Below are positions 27,545-35,375 of a stretch of 64,000 bases of DNA, piece by piece. The notes below the pieces were generated by a model. That model worked only from the letters and a program-made list of their open reading frames with translations, had not been told where the DNA came from and did no database searches. Each line of letters opens with the position of its first letter. The stretch's first letter is position 1. The stretch lies in assembly GCF_003047105.1 (NCBI RefSeq), contig NZ_CP028475.1, forward strand, positions 2,480,001 through 2,544,000, in the 5' to 3' direction. Position numbers and translations under genes: made by a program. The stretch is from Celeribacter baekdonensis (lineage in GTDB: Bacteria; Pseudomonadota; Alphaproteobacteria; Rhodobacterales; Rhodobacteraceae).

Positions 27545-28344
27545 AAAAACGATCCTATTTCCTCATGATCACCGGCTTTGCGGGCTTCTTTTTCCTCTAT
27601 GCTCCGATCGTGTCCTTGGTGATCTATAGCTTTAACAAATCCAAACTGGTGACGGTGTGGGGCGGCTTTTCGACCAAATGGTACGGCGAGCTGTTCCGTG
27701 ATCCGCAGATTTTGGACGCAGCCTGGCTCAGCCTCAAAGTCGCCTTCACAAGTGCCACCATCGCGATCTTTATCGGCACTTTGGCGGCCTTTGTGCTCAC
27801 GCGGTTCACCAAGTTTCGGGTCAAAACTCTACTCAGCGCCATGATCACCGCGCCGCTTGTGATGCCCGAAGTGATCATCGGCCTGTCGCTTTTGTTGCTC
27901 TTTGTCGCCCTACAGGGCCTCACCGGCTGGCCCGGTCAGCGCGGGGTGATGACCATCATCATCGCCCATGCCACCTTTGGCGCGGCCTATTCAGCGGTGG
28001 TGATCCAATCGCGGCTCACCGATATGGACCTCTCGCTAGAAGAAGCGGCTCAGGACTTGGGCGCGCGTCCGGTTCAGGTGTTTTTTGACGTCACCTTGCC
28101 CGTCATCGCACCGGCCTTGGTCTCAGGCTGGCTTCTGGCCTTTACGCTGAGCCTTGATGATCTGGTGGTCGCCAGTTTTGTCTCTGGTCCAGGGGCCTCG
28201 ACACTGCCGATGGTGATCTTTTCCAAAGTGCGCCTTGGCGTCAGCCCCGACGTCAACGCCTTGGCCACCATCATCATATTGATCGTGTCGGTCGGCATTG
28301 CCGCCGCCGCAATCAATATGCAGCGCGCCAACACACGTCGCTAA
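27541..28344 (+). CDS. Polyamine-type ABC transporter permease (PotI/PotC-like)
   Basis: 267 residues with six membrane segments. N-terminal FLYAPIVSLVIYSFNKSKLV, EAA loop EEAAQDLGARPVQVFFDVTLP, and the PotC-type FTLSLDDLVVASFVSGPGAS. Last gene of the second polyamine-type transport operon; a strong hairpin follows at 28366-28396. Length and motif order match PotI/PotC. Confidence 0.9.
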   Translation: MKKRSYFLMITGFAGFFFLYAPIVSLVIYSFNKSKLVTVWGGFSTKWYGELFRDPQILDAAWLSLKVAFTSATIAIFIGTLAAFVLTRFTKFRVKTLLSAMITAPLVMPEVIIGLSLLLLFVALQGLTGWPGQRGVMTIIIAHATFGAAYSAVVIQSRLTDMDLSLEEAAQDLGARPVQVFFDVTLPVIAPALVSGWLLAFTLSLDDLVVASFVSGPGASTLPMVIFSKVRLGVSPDVNALATIIILIVSVGIAAAAINMQRANTRR

Positions 28345-28365
28345 CCTCCCCCCAAGTCCACCCCC

Positions 28366-28396
28366 CGCTGCGCCCCTTGAAAAATGGGGCGCAGCG
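28366..28396 (+). terminator. Strong hairpin after the transporter operon
   Basis: An 11-base perfect stem (28366-28376 with 28386-28396) with a 9-base loop TTGAAAAAT lies 21 bases after the permease stop. No T-run follows, so termination may be incomplete, and the GntR gene downstream could be partly co-transcribed. Confidence 0.6.
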
Positions 28397-28436
28397 GCGC
28401 ATTGTGCACCACCAAGTGGACGGGTGGGAGCATCAG

Positions 28437-29129
28437 ATGTCAGGCAAGACGAGTTTTGGGTTGGATGCCATTGAGACCGTGCCCTTGCATGAGATCGTGT
28501 TCAACCGCATCACCCGCGCTTTGATGTCTGGGCAAATCCAACAGGGCGTGAAACTCACCTCCCGGAAACTGGCCAAAGAGCTGGGCACATCGGACATGCC
28601 CGTGCGCTCAGCCCTCACGCGATTGCAGGCTTTGCGGGCATTGGAACAGCTTCCGAACGGGTCGATGATCGTGCCCGCAATGACCAAAGATCGGTTCTCT
28701 GATCTGATGTCCACGCGCGTCCTTGTCGAGACCCGCGCCGCCGAACTGGCCGCTGATCGCATGTCAAAACAAGCGCTGCGCGCGCTGCGTGTGGCCTCAC
28801 ACAACCTCACACAGGCTGCTATAGACCACGACATTGACGCCTATCTGGCCCAAAACTACGAATTCAAATTTCAAATTTATAAAATCTGCGGCTCTGACAG
28901 TCTTTTGTTTTTGATTGAAACACTCTGGCTCCAAGTCGGCCCGTTTTTGCGTCAATTTGGTGAGCAATTTGATGGGAAACTGTCAGGGATTTTAGCGCTC
29001 GATTTCCACGCGGAAATTGTGGATGCCCTTGAAGCTGGGGATGGAAAAGCCGCCGCGGACTTGATCCGCCGGGACATCTCGGCAGGTGCCCAGCACCTTC
29101 TCAAAGAGGCGTCTTTTTCCGACGCATAA
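28437..29129 (+). CDS. GntR-family regulator (FCD type)
   Basis: 230 residues from the ATG at 28437, which has GGGAG nine bases upstream; the frame start at 28377 falls inside the preceding hairpin and is rejected. The winged helix is VPLHEIVFNRITRALMSGQI with LTSRKLAKELGTSDMPVRSA. An FCD effector domain follows. It is convergent with the FAD oxidoreductase operon and directly downstream of the second polyamine-type transporter, which it probably controls together with the other GntR protein at 23074. Confidence 0.87.
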   Translation: MSGKTSFGLDAIETVPLHEIVFNRITRALMSGQIQQGVKLTSRKLAKELGTSDMPVRSALTRLQALRALEQLPNGSMIVPAMTKDRFSDLMSTRVLVETRAAELAADRMSKQALRALRVASHNLTQAAIDHDIDAYLAQNYEFKFQIYKICGSDSLLFLIETLWLQVGPFLRQFGEQFDGKLSGILALDFHAEIVDALEAGDGKAAADLIRRDISAGAQHLLKEASFSDA

Positions 29130-29153
29130 GCCCGATATCCGCAAAATCTGCGG

Positions 29154-29303
29154 TCATATAGACGCGGCAGAATTTGAAGCCGGTTTGCCCGGTTTGTCTG
29201 GGTGAACACTTTTGACATAGGTGGCAGCAAAGCCATCAGGGTTGATGCCAAACAGTTTGGCAATGCCCGTACCGTGGTGGAACGGGATCAAGAGAGATAT
29301 CAC
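29154..29303 (-). CDS. Candidate small ORF coupled to the FAD oxidoreductase
   Basis: A 49-codon frame begins with GTG at 29303, overlapping the TGA stop of the FAD oxidoreductase (GTGA arrangement), and ends at 29154. It reads LLIPFHHGTGIAKLFGINP and then PDGFAATYVKSVHPDKPG. Codon choice looks like that of the neighbours. I recognise no family. It could be a small accessory protein of the oxidoreductase, or the decayed end of a longer gene. There is no strong ribosome site, so coupling would be needed for expression. Confidence 0.35.
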   Translation of the reverse strand: MISLLIPFHHGTGIAKLFGINPDGFAATYVKSVHPDKPGKPASNSAASI

Positions 29304-30591
29304 CACCGATCAAACCGATACGGGCTTGGATCAACAATCGGCGCCTCCCCCATCACCAAATCTGCGGCCAACTGACCCGCCGCCGGAGAGGTGCCAAAGC
29401 CATGGCCCGAGAACCCGGTGGCAAGGGTCAACCCATCAATGCCATCGACGCCGCCAATGACAGGTAGGGAATCCGGCGTGATATCCATCGTACCGCCCCA
29501 TTCTTCCTCGGATGTGATGTCCGAGAAAGCGGGCCAATAGGTTTTAATATTGGCCATCGCTTCGGCATTGATCCTGGCATTCACCCGTGGGTCCATGGTG
29601 CGCACTTTCTCAAATGGCGACATGCGATCCGGCGACCAGCGCCGCGCAAGTTTGAGATCTTCGATGAACTCTCGACCCAAAGAGATGCGCAACATGCTGC
29701 GGCCATGTTTGAACATCGGCAAGTATTTCATCCCCAAAAGCGCGTGATCAAGAACCAAGGGCGACCCCACCGCACCACGTTGACAGACCGTAAATCCCCC
29801 GTCCATGCGCTTGCGAAACGACATATCAGGCGTCCCAACAGCGATAGGTGTCGGCCCCTCCATCGGCGCGGTGCGAATGGCGTAACAGACCAAGGGCAAG
29901 GTCGGAAAAGAGACCCCCATATTGCCCAAGAATTTGCGCGACCAAATCCCCGCTGCGAGGATGACATGATGACAGGAGATTTCGCCCCTTTCCGTCACCA
30001 CACCACTGACTTTCCCGGCAGAGCGCACCAGCGCGCGCACCGCACAGTTATCGACGATCACCGCACCTTTGGCGACCGCGGCATTGGCAATGGCGATCGG
30101 GGCAATCGTCGGTTCGGCGTAGCCATCCGAGGGCGTGTAAATCCCCCCGGCCCAAGATGTCCCTCCCCCGGAACCAGTTCCGCGATCTCTTGATCCGTCA
30201 CCATCCGACTGTCGAGGTTGTACTCCGCCACCGAGGCAAGCCATGCGCGATGCATGTCCAGTTCCACCTCGGTTTTGGCGGCGAACAAAATACCTTCTTG
30301 CCGATAGCCGACATCCACGCCCGTGCGCTGTGCCATCGTCGCCCAAAGCGCGTCCGAGGCCAAAGACATGGGCACATCTTGCGGCGCGCGGGATGTTTTA
30401 CGAATCCAGCCCAAATTGCGCGAGGATTGTTCGCCCGCAACCCGGCCCTTTTCCAGAACCGTGACGGAAATCCCGCGCTCAGCGAGGGTCAACGCCGCCG
30501 TCAACCCGACAATTCCACCGCCAATGATGATGACAGAGGTGGATTTCGGCGCTTCAGCAGCCGTTTGGACAGGGGCGGTTTTGGGGGCCAT
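29300..30591 (-). pseudogene. FAD-dependent amine/amino-acid oxidoreductase (DAO family), split by a frameshift
   Basis: Two overlapping frames make one DAO-family protein of about 430 residues. The N-terminal frame from 30591 has the FAD-binding loop SVIIIGGGIVGLTAALTLAE and EQSSRNLGWIRK. It runs out of register at LVPGEGHLGPGG, while the other frame continues with SWAGGIYTPSDGYAEP, CHHVILAAGIWSRKF and the C-terminal VIGGVDGIDGLTLATGFSG. One extra G in the G-run complementary to 30165-30169 would join them. Family members oxidise D-amino acids, gamma-glutamyl-putrescine or opines. It is followed upstream by RidA and ornithine-cyclodeaminase-like genes. Real decay or a base-calling error are both possible. 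Confidence 0.85.
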
Positions 30592-30624
30592 GGGGCAGTC
30601 CTTAAAGGAGGCGCAGTGGGGCGA

Positions 30625-31047
30625 TCAAAGCGAGGTGTCGATGTATTCGATCTCGGCTTTTGACGCGCCGCGATAGGCGCTGACCTCGATCTCAACTTTG
30701 TAGACGGAGGAGCCAAGCGGCGGACAGGTCACCGTGGTGGTTGGATCAACGCCGCGAAATTTTTCTCCGAAAATCTCCATCACGGCTGGGGTGTCACCGG
30801 GCGTTTGGATAAACACGCGGGTAGAGATCACATCCTCAAGTCCCGATCCCACGGCTTTGAGCGCATTTTCGATAGTCTCAAACACCTGAAGCGTCTGTTC
30901 GCGCAGGTCTTCGGGAATCTCTTTCGTCTGCGGATTGCGCCCGGCGGTGTTCGACACCGAAATCCAGTTGTCGACCATCACGATGCGAGAATAGCTGCTG
31001 AGCTGTTCCAGCTTGGCGCCGGTTTTGACTTTGACAATTTTTGTCAT
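30625..31047 (-). CDS. RidA family (YjgF/UK114) protein
   Basis: 140 residues with the RidA fold pattern: ISVSNTAGRNPQT, EQTLQVFETIENALKAVGSG, DVISTRVFIQTP and the C-terminal VYKVEIEVSAY. RidA proteins hydrolyse reactive enamine/imine intermediates released by PLP or flavin enzymes. The conserved arginine of RidA is plausibly that in STRVFIQ. Located between an FAD oxidoreductase and an ornithine-cyclodeaminase-like protein, it would deal with the imine produced by amine oxidation. The start is the first ATG and length is close to typical (about 130). Confidence 0.87.
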   Translation of the reverse strand: MTKIVKVKTGAKLEQLSSYSRIVMVDNWISVSNTAGRNPQTKEIPEDLREQTLQVFETIENALKAVGSGLEDVISTRVFIQTPGDTPAVMEIFGEKFRGVDPTTTVTCPPLGSSVYKVEIEVSAYRGASKAEIEYIDTSL

Positions 31048-31080
31048 GTTTTTTCTTTCTATTTCAAATAGATATTTAAA

Positions 31081-32220
31081 TCAACGCAGCACAGGTTCGT
31101 CCCACAGGTTGAGCTTGGTGCCGATGCCTTTCGCGATCGCCGTGCGGTACACGGTTGTGCCCCAAGCCACATCTTCGACCGGCATCCCGCCAACGGACAG
31201 CATGATGATCTCCTCATCATTTTGCCGACCCGGAGTGGCCCCGGCACAGATCCCGCCGAGGTCTTCGAGATCATCATGGGTCATTTTACCCTCATGGATC
31301 ATGTCCATGAACCGCACACCGATGACCGGAACGTGGACGTGGGCGGGTTTCGGCAGTTCTTCGAACCACGCCTCATAGAGACCGATGTTGTCCATCACCT
31401 TGCGCACGTCTTTTTGCTCCATACCCTCGTCAATCTCACAGGACGCGGGCATCGACAGGAACGCGCCGGGTTTGAGCCAGTCGCGTTTCACAATCGGGTA
31501 TTTCGACACGTCACCCGTCTCACCAGAGGCGCAATAGGTCACGATGTCAGCGTCGCGCACGAGGGTTTCGATGTCGGTGACAATCTCGATGTTGGTGATC
31601 TGCGGATAGGTCTCTTTGGTCCAAGAGATGAAGCTGTCGAGGCTCTTTTGGCCCCGGCCCTGAATTTTCAAAGTGTCGATGCCCGGGCACGCCACCATGA
31701 AAGCCGCAAGGGAGGTCTTGCCCATCACGCCGGGACCATAGACCGCCACCACCTTCGAGTCTTTGCGCGCCAGGTGACGGGCACCAACGCCGGGCACCGC
31801 GCCTGTGCGGTAAGCAGACAACAGGTTTGCAGACATGATCGCAAGCGGCGCACCCGTATCGGTATCGTTGAGCGTGAACATCAAAATGGACCGCGGCAGG
31901 CCCTTGTCCCGGTTTGCAATGTTAGAGCCATACCATTTCACCCCAGTGGTGCCATATGCGCCACCAAGATAGGCAGGCATCGCCATGAAACGGCGGTCTG
32001 CCGTGGGTTTTGGCATGTTCGGAAAGGGCGAGTTTTCGGGGAAAACCACCATTGCACCGTGGCTGTCATTGTTCGCGCCCGCCATGCGATAATCGCCTTT
32101 GTGCAGCAGGACAAACATATCCTCCATGGCATCCACGCAACCGGCCATATCGGTCACGCCTGCTTTGATCATGTCTTGTTCATTGAGGTAGATGAAATCA
32201 ATTTTGGGCAAGTTTGTCAT
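31081..32220 (-). CDS. Ornithine cyclodeaminase/mu-crystallin family protein (tyramine-oxidase-subunit-B-like)
   Basis: 379 residues from the ATG at 32220, which follows AAGAGAG; the frame extends to 32337 but without a ribosome site. Rossmann-type motif VVAVYGPGVMGKTSLAAFM, plus LSAYRTGAVPGVGARHLARK and LPRSILMFTLNDTDTGAPLA. It resembles the group that public annotation often names tyramine oxidase subunit B, longer than ordinary ornithine cyclodeaminase (about 330). I cannot confirm that activity from sequence. The enzyme may reduce an imine or deaminate an amino acid with NAD. Operon order is this gene, RidA, FAD oxidoreductase. Confidence 0.8.
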   Translation of the reverse strand: MTNLPKIDFIYLNEQDMIKAGVTDMAGCVDAMEDMFVLLHKGDYRMAGANNDSHGAMVVFPENSPFPNMPKPTADRRFMAMPAYLGGAYGTTGVKWYGSNIANRDKGLPRSILMFTLNDTDTGAPLAIMSANLLSAYRTGAVPGVGARHLARKDSKVVAVYGPGVMGKTSLAAFMVACPGIDTLKIQGRGQKSLDSFISWTKETYPQITNIEIVTDIETLVRDADIVTYCASGETGDVSKYPIVKRDWLKPGAFLSMPASCEIDEGMEQKDVRKVMDNIGLYEAWFEELPKPAHVHVPVIGVRFMDMIHEGKMTHDDLEDLGGICAGATPGRQNDEEIIMLSVGGMPVEDVAWGTTVYRTAIAKGIGTKLNLWDEPVLR

Positions 32221-32570
32221 GGGGCTCTCTTTGGTCGCTGTGTCATGGGCCGCCACGGTCCCGAATAGAACACGGGCGGCGATCTGATGACCAGAAACGA
32301 GATTGCAGACGGGTTTGCCCATTGCGCGGCGCGTCATTTTTCCGATATTTTACGCCATCCGAGCGTTATCCACACACTGCAATGGTGTTTTCAATTTAGA
32401 CGCAGCCATTGCGAAAACCCTTTATCTGCAAGGCTTCTAATCTCTGTGCGGGTTTTTTGGGGGTGTGAGCGAAATTTAAGCAGTTTGATGTCGTGTCGCA
32501 TTTTCCATGCTGACCCACGGCGAATCCTCCCGCGACGCGCATGCTCAGACGTCTCGCTACGCACTCTTGA
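32221..32570. promoter_or_regulatory. 350-base gap upstream of the cyclodeaminase-like gene
   Basis: No gene is supported here. It should hold the promoter of the cyclodeaminase/RidA/oxidoreductase operon. GCAATGG at 32379-32385 and CCATTGC at 32406-32412 form a 7-base inverted repeat with a 20-base spacer, a possible regulator site, next to an AT-rich stretch. A single TTATCCACA at 32366-32374 is probably chance. Confidence 0.4.
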
Positions 32571-33599
32571 TTACAGCGATGATCCCGCTGCCTTCACTTG
32601 GCGCGGCGAATGTTCGGACCATCTTTTATGGGCGCGCCAAAAGGCTGTGCCATCGGCGTAGCCCAATGCCGTCGCAATGCGACCAACACTTTGTGTGCCC
32701 TCCTGTAAGAGCATTTCGGCCCGCGTCCGCCGGATCTCATCAAGTAAAATCCGCACGCTTGTGCCCTCCTCCGCCAGCTTGCGCTGAAGGTTACGTGAGG
32801 ACAGGCCCAAGGTTTCTGCCACCCTCTCAACCGACACGGGCCGCAATCCGAGAGACGAAGACACGATGGAACGCGTCGCTTCCGTGAGCGTGGAGCGTCG
32901 CGGTGTTTTCTCAATCAAATCCGCGATGTGACGTTCCAACATAGACACCAACGCAGTGTCTTCCGCACGGTAAATCTCCAACATCGGGCCACGATCCATC
33001 ACCAACCGATTTGTCGCCTGACCGTACAGCACCGGACAGCCAAAATACCGACGCAAGAACTGCGCATTCTCCGGCTCAACATGTTCGAAATGAACCTGTT
33101 GTGGTGCCCAGCGCCCAATAAAATTGTCTCGGATCACTTGGGTGGTTGCGACAAGGGTGAATTCGGCATCTTGCCGCCGTGGCCAGATGTGGCCGTCGAC
33201 CAAACGGTAGGACCAAAACACGTCCTCGCCATTTTCAATGAGCGCCACTTCGGTGCCCGTTTGTAACGACCGCGTGGATCTCACAATCCGATCAAGTCCG
33301 ACATAAATTGACCGTGAGAGCGACAAGAGAATGCCCATTGGGCCAAGATCTCCGGCACGAATGTCGCTTCCGATCCGGGCCCCAATGTGCTCATCCCCTG
33401 ACAAAGCGGCGGCACTTTCCATAAATCCCGCATATTCCATCATCGAAAGTCGGGCATAGGGATCTTTCAATATATCAAGGCTCATCCCGTGCTTTGACAA
33501 AAGCGGCTGAGTCGAAACGCCCCGCGCAATCAACCGGTCGAGAACGGATCCAAGCACCGTACTGCGAATTGCTGCATGGCCGTGCGTCGCATCTGCCAT
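32571..33599 (-). CDS. AraC-family transcriptional regulator
   Basis: 342 residues. An N-terminal arabinose-binding-like domain of the OruR/ArgR/MmsR-type group (LDRLIARGVSTQPLLSKHGM, MEYAGFMESAAALSGDEHIG) is followed by a C-terminal double helix-turn-helix (VERVAETLGLSSRNLQRKLA and VGRIATALGYADGTAFWRAH). It lies upstream of the cyclodeaminase-like operon on the same strand and is divergent from the TctCBA operon. It probably activates one or both. A direct repeat at its start codon (33596-33621) suggests autoregulation. Confidence 0.88.
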   Translation of the reverse strand: MADATHGHAAIRSTVLGSVLDRLIARGVSTQPLLSKHGMSLDILKDPYARLSMMEYAGFMESAAALSGDEHIGARIGSDIRAGDLGPMGILLSLSRSIYVGLDRIVRSTRSLQTGTEVALIENGEDVFWSYRLVDGHIWPRRQDAEFTLVATTQVIRDNFIGRWAPQQVHFEHVEPENAQFLRRYFGCPVLYGQATNRLVMDRGPMLEIYRAEDTALVSMLERHIADLIEKTPRRSTLTEATRSIVSSSLGLRPVSVERVAETLGLSSRNLQRKLAEEGTSVRILLDEIRRTRAEMLLQEGTQSVGRIATALGYADGTAFWRAHKRWSEHSPRQVKAAGSSL

Positions 33600-33621
33600 C
33601 TGTTTAAATTTCCATCTGTTT
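33596..33621. promoter_or_regulatory. Direct repeat at the araC-type gene start, candidate binding site
   Basis: CCATCTGTTT occurs at 33596-33605 and again at 33612-33621, a 16-base period. The first copy spans the start codon of the AraC-type gene. AraC proteins bind direct repeats with similar spacing, so this may be an autoregulatory site or control the divergent tctC gene. Confidence 0.4.
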
Positions 33622-33798
33622 GGAAAAGGGACTTGCGCAAATTATCGCTTTTTTGGCGCGTTTTGCAATGGCGGAAAATTGGGTGGATGACATGTTTAGC
33701 GGGCAAAGCGAAACTGCCCCCATATCGTTGGAGGGCAGCGACGCGCAAAAACAAACGTCGGCCGCACAAAGTCGCCGATACGCCCGACAGGAGACAAA

Positions 33799-34734
33799 AT
33801 GACCACGCTTTTGAAAATAGGCGCCGCCGCCATGCTGGCCGCCGTACCTTTGGCCGCCGCTGCAGAGTATCCCGAAAAGCCCGTTGAATTCGTCGTTCCC
33901 TTCCCGCCCGGCGATTTGGAAGACATCCTGACCCGCATGATCGCAGACGAATTTCAGGCCACTTACGGCGTGCCCGCAGCCGTGGTGAACAAACCTGGCG
34001 GCGGCGGCGGCCCCTTCCCCGGTGCGGTTGACGTGGCGCTGGCTCCGGCGGATGGCTACACTGTCGGCTCCTTCGTGATCGACGTCCCCATGGTCGGCCC
34101 CTACATCGGCATCGGCCCGCTTGACCCCAATCCATTCGAGCCGGTTGGCATTTTCTTAAGCTATCCGTTTGTCGTCGCAGCGGCAGGGGACGCGCCCTAT
34201 TCGACCATGGCAGAGCTTGCCGCCTACGCCCAAGATCACGACGTCGCTTTGGGCCATTTCGGCTCTGAAACAAGCCCCGCGCGTCACACACTTGCCCTCG
34301 CCAAAGAGCTTGGCTTTTCCTACGCTTCTGATGCGGCCTTTGATGCGCTTGATTGCAACACGCTCGCCTCAGGCGACGCCGATGTGATCAACACCACGCT
34401 GCAACTGATCCGCCCCTGTATGGACGATCTCAACATTCTAATGTCAGTGACCAACAATCGCATCCCGCTTTTGCCGGACGTCCCAACAGCCGGAGAGATC
34501 GCCCCTGATCTGCCATTCTCAACCTGGAATGGTCTGTTCGTTCACAAAGACACACCGCAAGACGCGCGCGACAAAATCGCAGCTATTGCTGAGAAAGTGA
34601 TCCATTCCGATACCGCACAACAAATTGCCGCAGACACAGGTGCTGAAATCTACTGGCTCGACATTGAGGCGTCTGAAGCACAGATGCTCAAAGATACCGA
34701 AACGCTTCAACGGATCAGCGACTACATCGACTGA
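33799..34734 (+). CDS. tctC: Tripartite tricarboxylate transporter substrate-binding protein TctC
   Basis: 311 residues with a signal peptide (MTTLLKIGAAAMLAAVPLAA, cleavage after AAA). The mature protein starts EYPEKPVEFVVPFPPGD and has VVNKPGGGGG, the usual Bug/TctC pattern. It binds a carboxylate ligand in the periplasm for the TctAB membrane complex encoded downstream. AGGAGA precedes the ATG. Such proteins bind citrate, terephthalate, nicotinate, amino acids and more, so the ligand is open. Confidence 0.88.
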   Translation: MTTLLKIGAAAMLAAVPLAAAAEYPEKPVEFVVPFPPGDLEDILTRMIADEFQATYGVPAAVVNKPGGGGGPFPGAVDVALAPADGYTVGSFVIDVPMVGPYIGIGPLDPNPFEPVGIFLSYPFVVAAAGDAPYSTMAELAAYAQDHDVALGHFGSETSPARHTLALAKELGFSYASDAAFDALDCNTLASGDADVINTTLQLIRPCMDDLNILMSVTNNRIPLLPDVPTAGEIAPDLPFSTWNGLFVHKDTPQDARDKIAAIAEKVIHSDTAQQIAADTGAEIYWLDIEASEAQMLKDTETLQRISDYID

Positions 34735-34774
34735 TCCCTCGCCTGCGATGACATCACTGCTTTAACAGACGGAC

Positions 34775-34797
34775 GACGGGGCTGTTCGGGCCCCGTC
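34775..34797 (+). terminator. Hairpin between tctC and tctB (attenuating terminator)
   Basis: GACGGGGC at 34775-34782 pairs with GCCCCGTC at 34790-34797, followed by a pyrimidine-rich TCTTCTTC. It lies in the 90-base gap after tctC and probably lowers tctBA expression relative to the binding protein. Confidence 0.6.
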
Positions 34798-34824
34798 TCT
34801 TCTTCATGCCTCAGGAGCAATGCC

Positions 34825-35364
34825 ATGGAGCGCCTTAAAACCTTTGTTGAGCTGTTTCAGCGCCAACGTCGCCCCGGCGATTTCGTATTTGCCACGGCTT
34901 TTATGGTCTTCGCCGTCGTGAGTTTGATGCTTTTGCCGCAAGAAACCCGCTGGGTCGAAAAAACCCCGCTGTTTGCCCAGCCGGCGTTTTGGCCCGCCAT
35001 TGGTATTTTTATGATGGTTGGGTTCGGCGCGGTGCATTTGATCGGCTCAATCGCGTCTGAACGTAGTCCCGGGCGCGGCAAAGAAGTGCTCTACTGGGCG
35101 CAATCTCTGGAATTCGTGGCGTGGTTTTTGGCCTATGTCCTCGCCGTTCCCGTGATCGGATACCTGCCCGCCTCAATACTCTTCTCCGTGCTGTTGGTCT
35201 GGCGTCTTGGCTATCGCAGCCCTCAAAGTTTCGCCATTGCCGCCATCTTCGGCTTCGCAGTCGTTGCCGTGTTTAAGGCCGGCCTCAATGTCAAAGTGCC
35301 CTCAGGCGCGCTGTATGCCTATCTTCCCGACAGCATCCGCACCTTCATGATGGTCAATTTCTAA
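34825..35364 (+). CDS. tctB: Tripartite tricarboxylate transporter small membrane subunit TctB
   Basis: 179 residues with four predicted membrane segments: about residues 18-38, 52-72, 95-115 (EFVAWFLAYVLAVPVIGYLP) and 125-150. The pattern and size match TctB. It assembles with TctA in the inner membrane and precedes tctA by 11 bases. Sequence is poorly conserved in this family, so the call leans on position, topology and length. Confidence 0.85.
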   Translation: MERLKTFVELFQRQRRPGDFVFATAFMVFAVVSLMLLPQETRWVEKTPLFAQPAFWPAIGIFMMVGFGAVHLIGSIASERSPGRGKEVLYWAQSLEFVAWFLAYVLAVPVIGYLPASILFSVLLVWRLGYRSPQSFAIAAIFGFAVVAVFKAGLNVKVPSGALYAYLPDSIRTFMMVNF

Positions 35365-35375
35365 AGGTTTCCGAA

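Noticed and set aside
32366..32374. TTATCCACA, a DnaA-box consensus
   Set aside because: A single isolated copy in an intergenic region; with no cluster or AT-rich unwinding element it does not support an origin.
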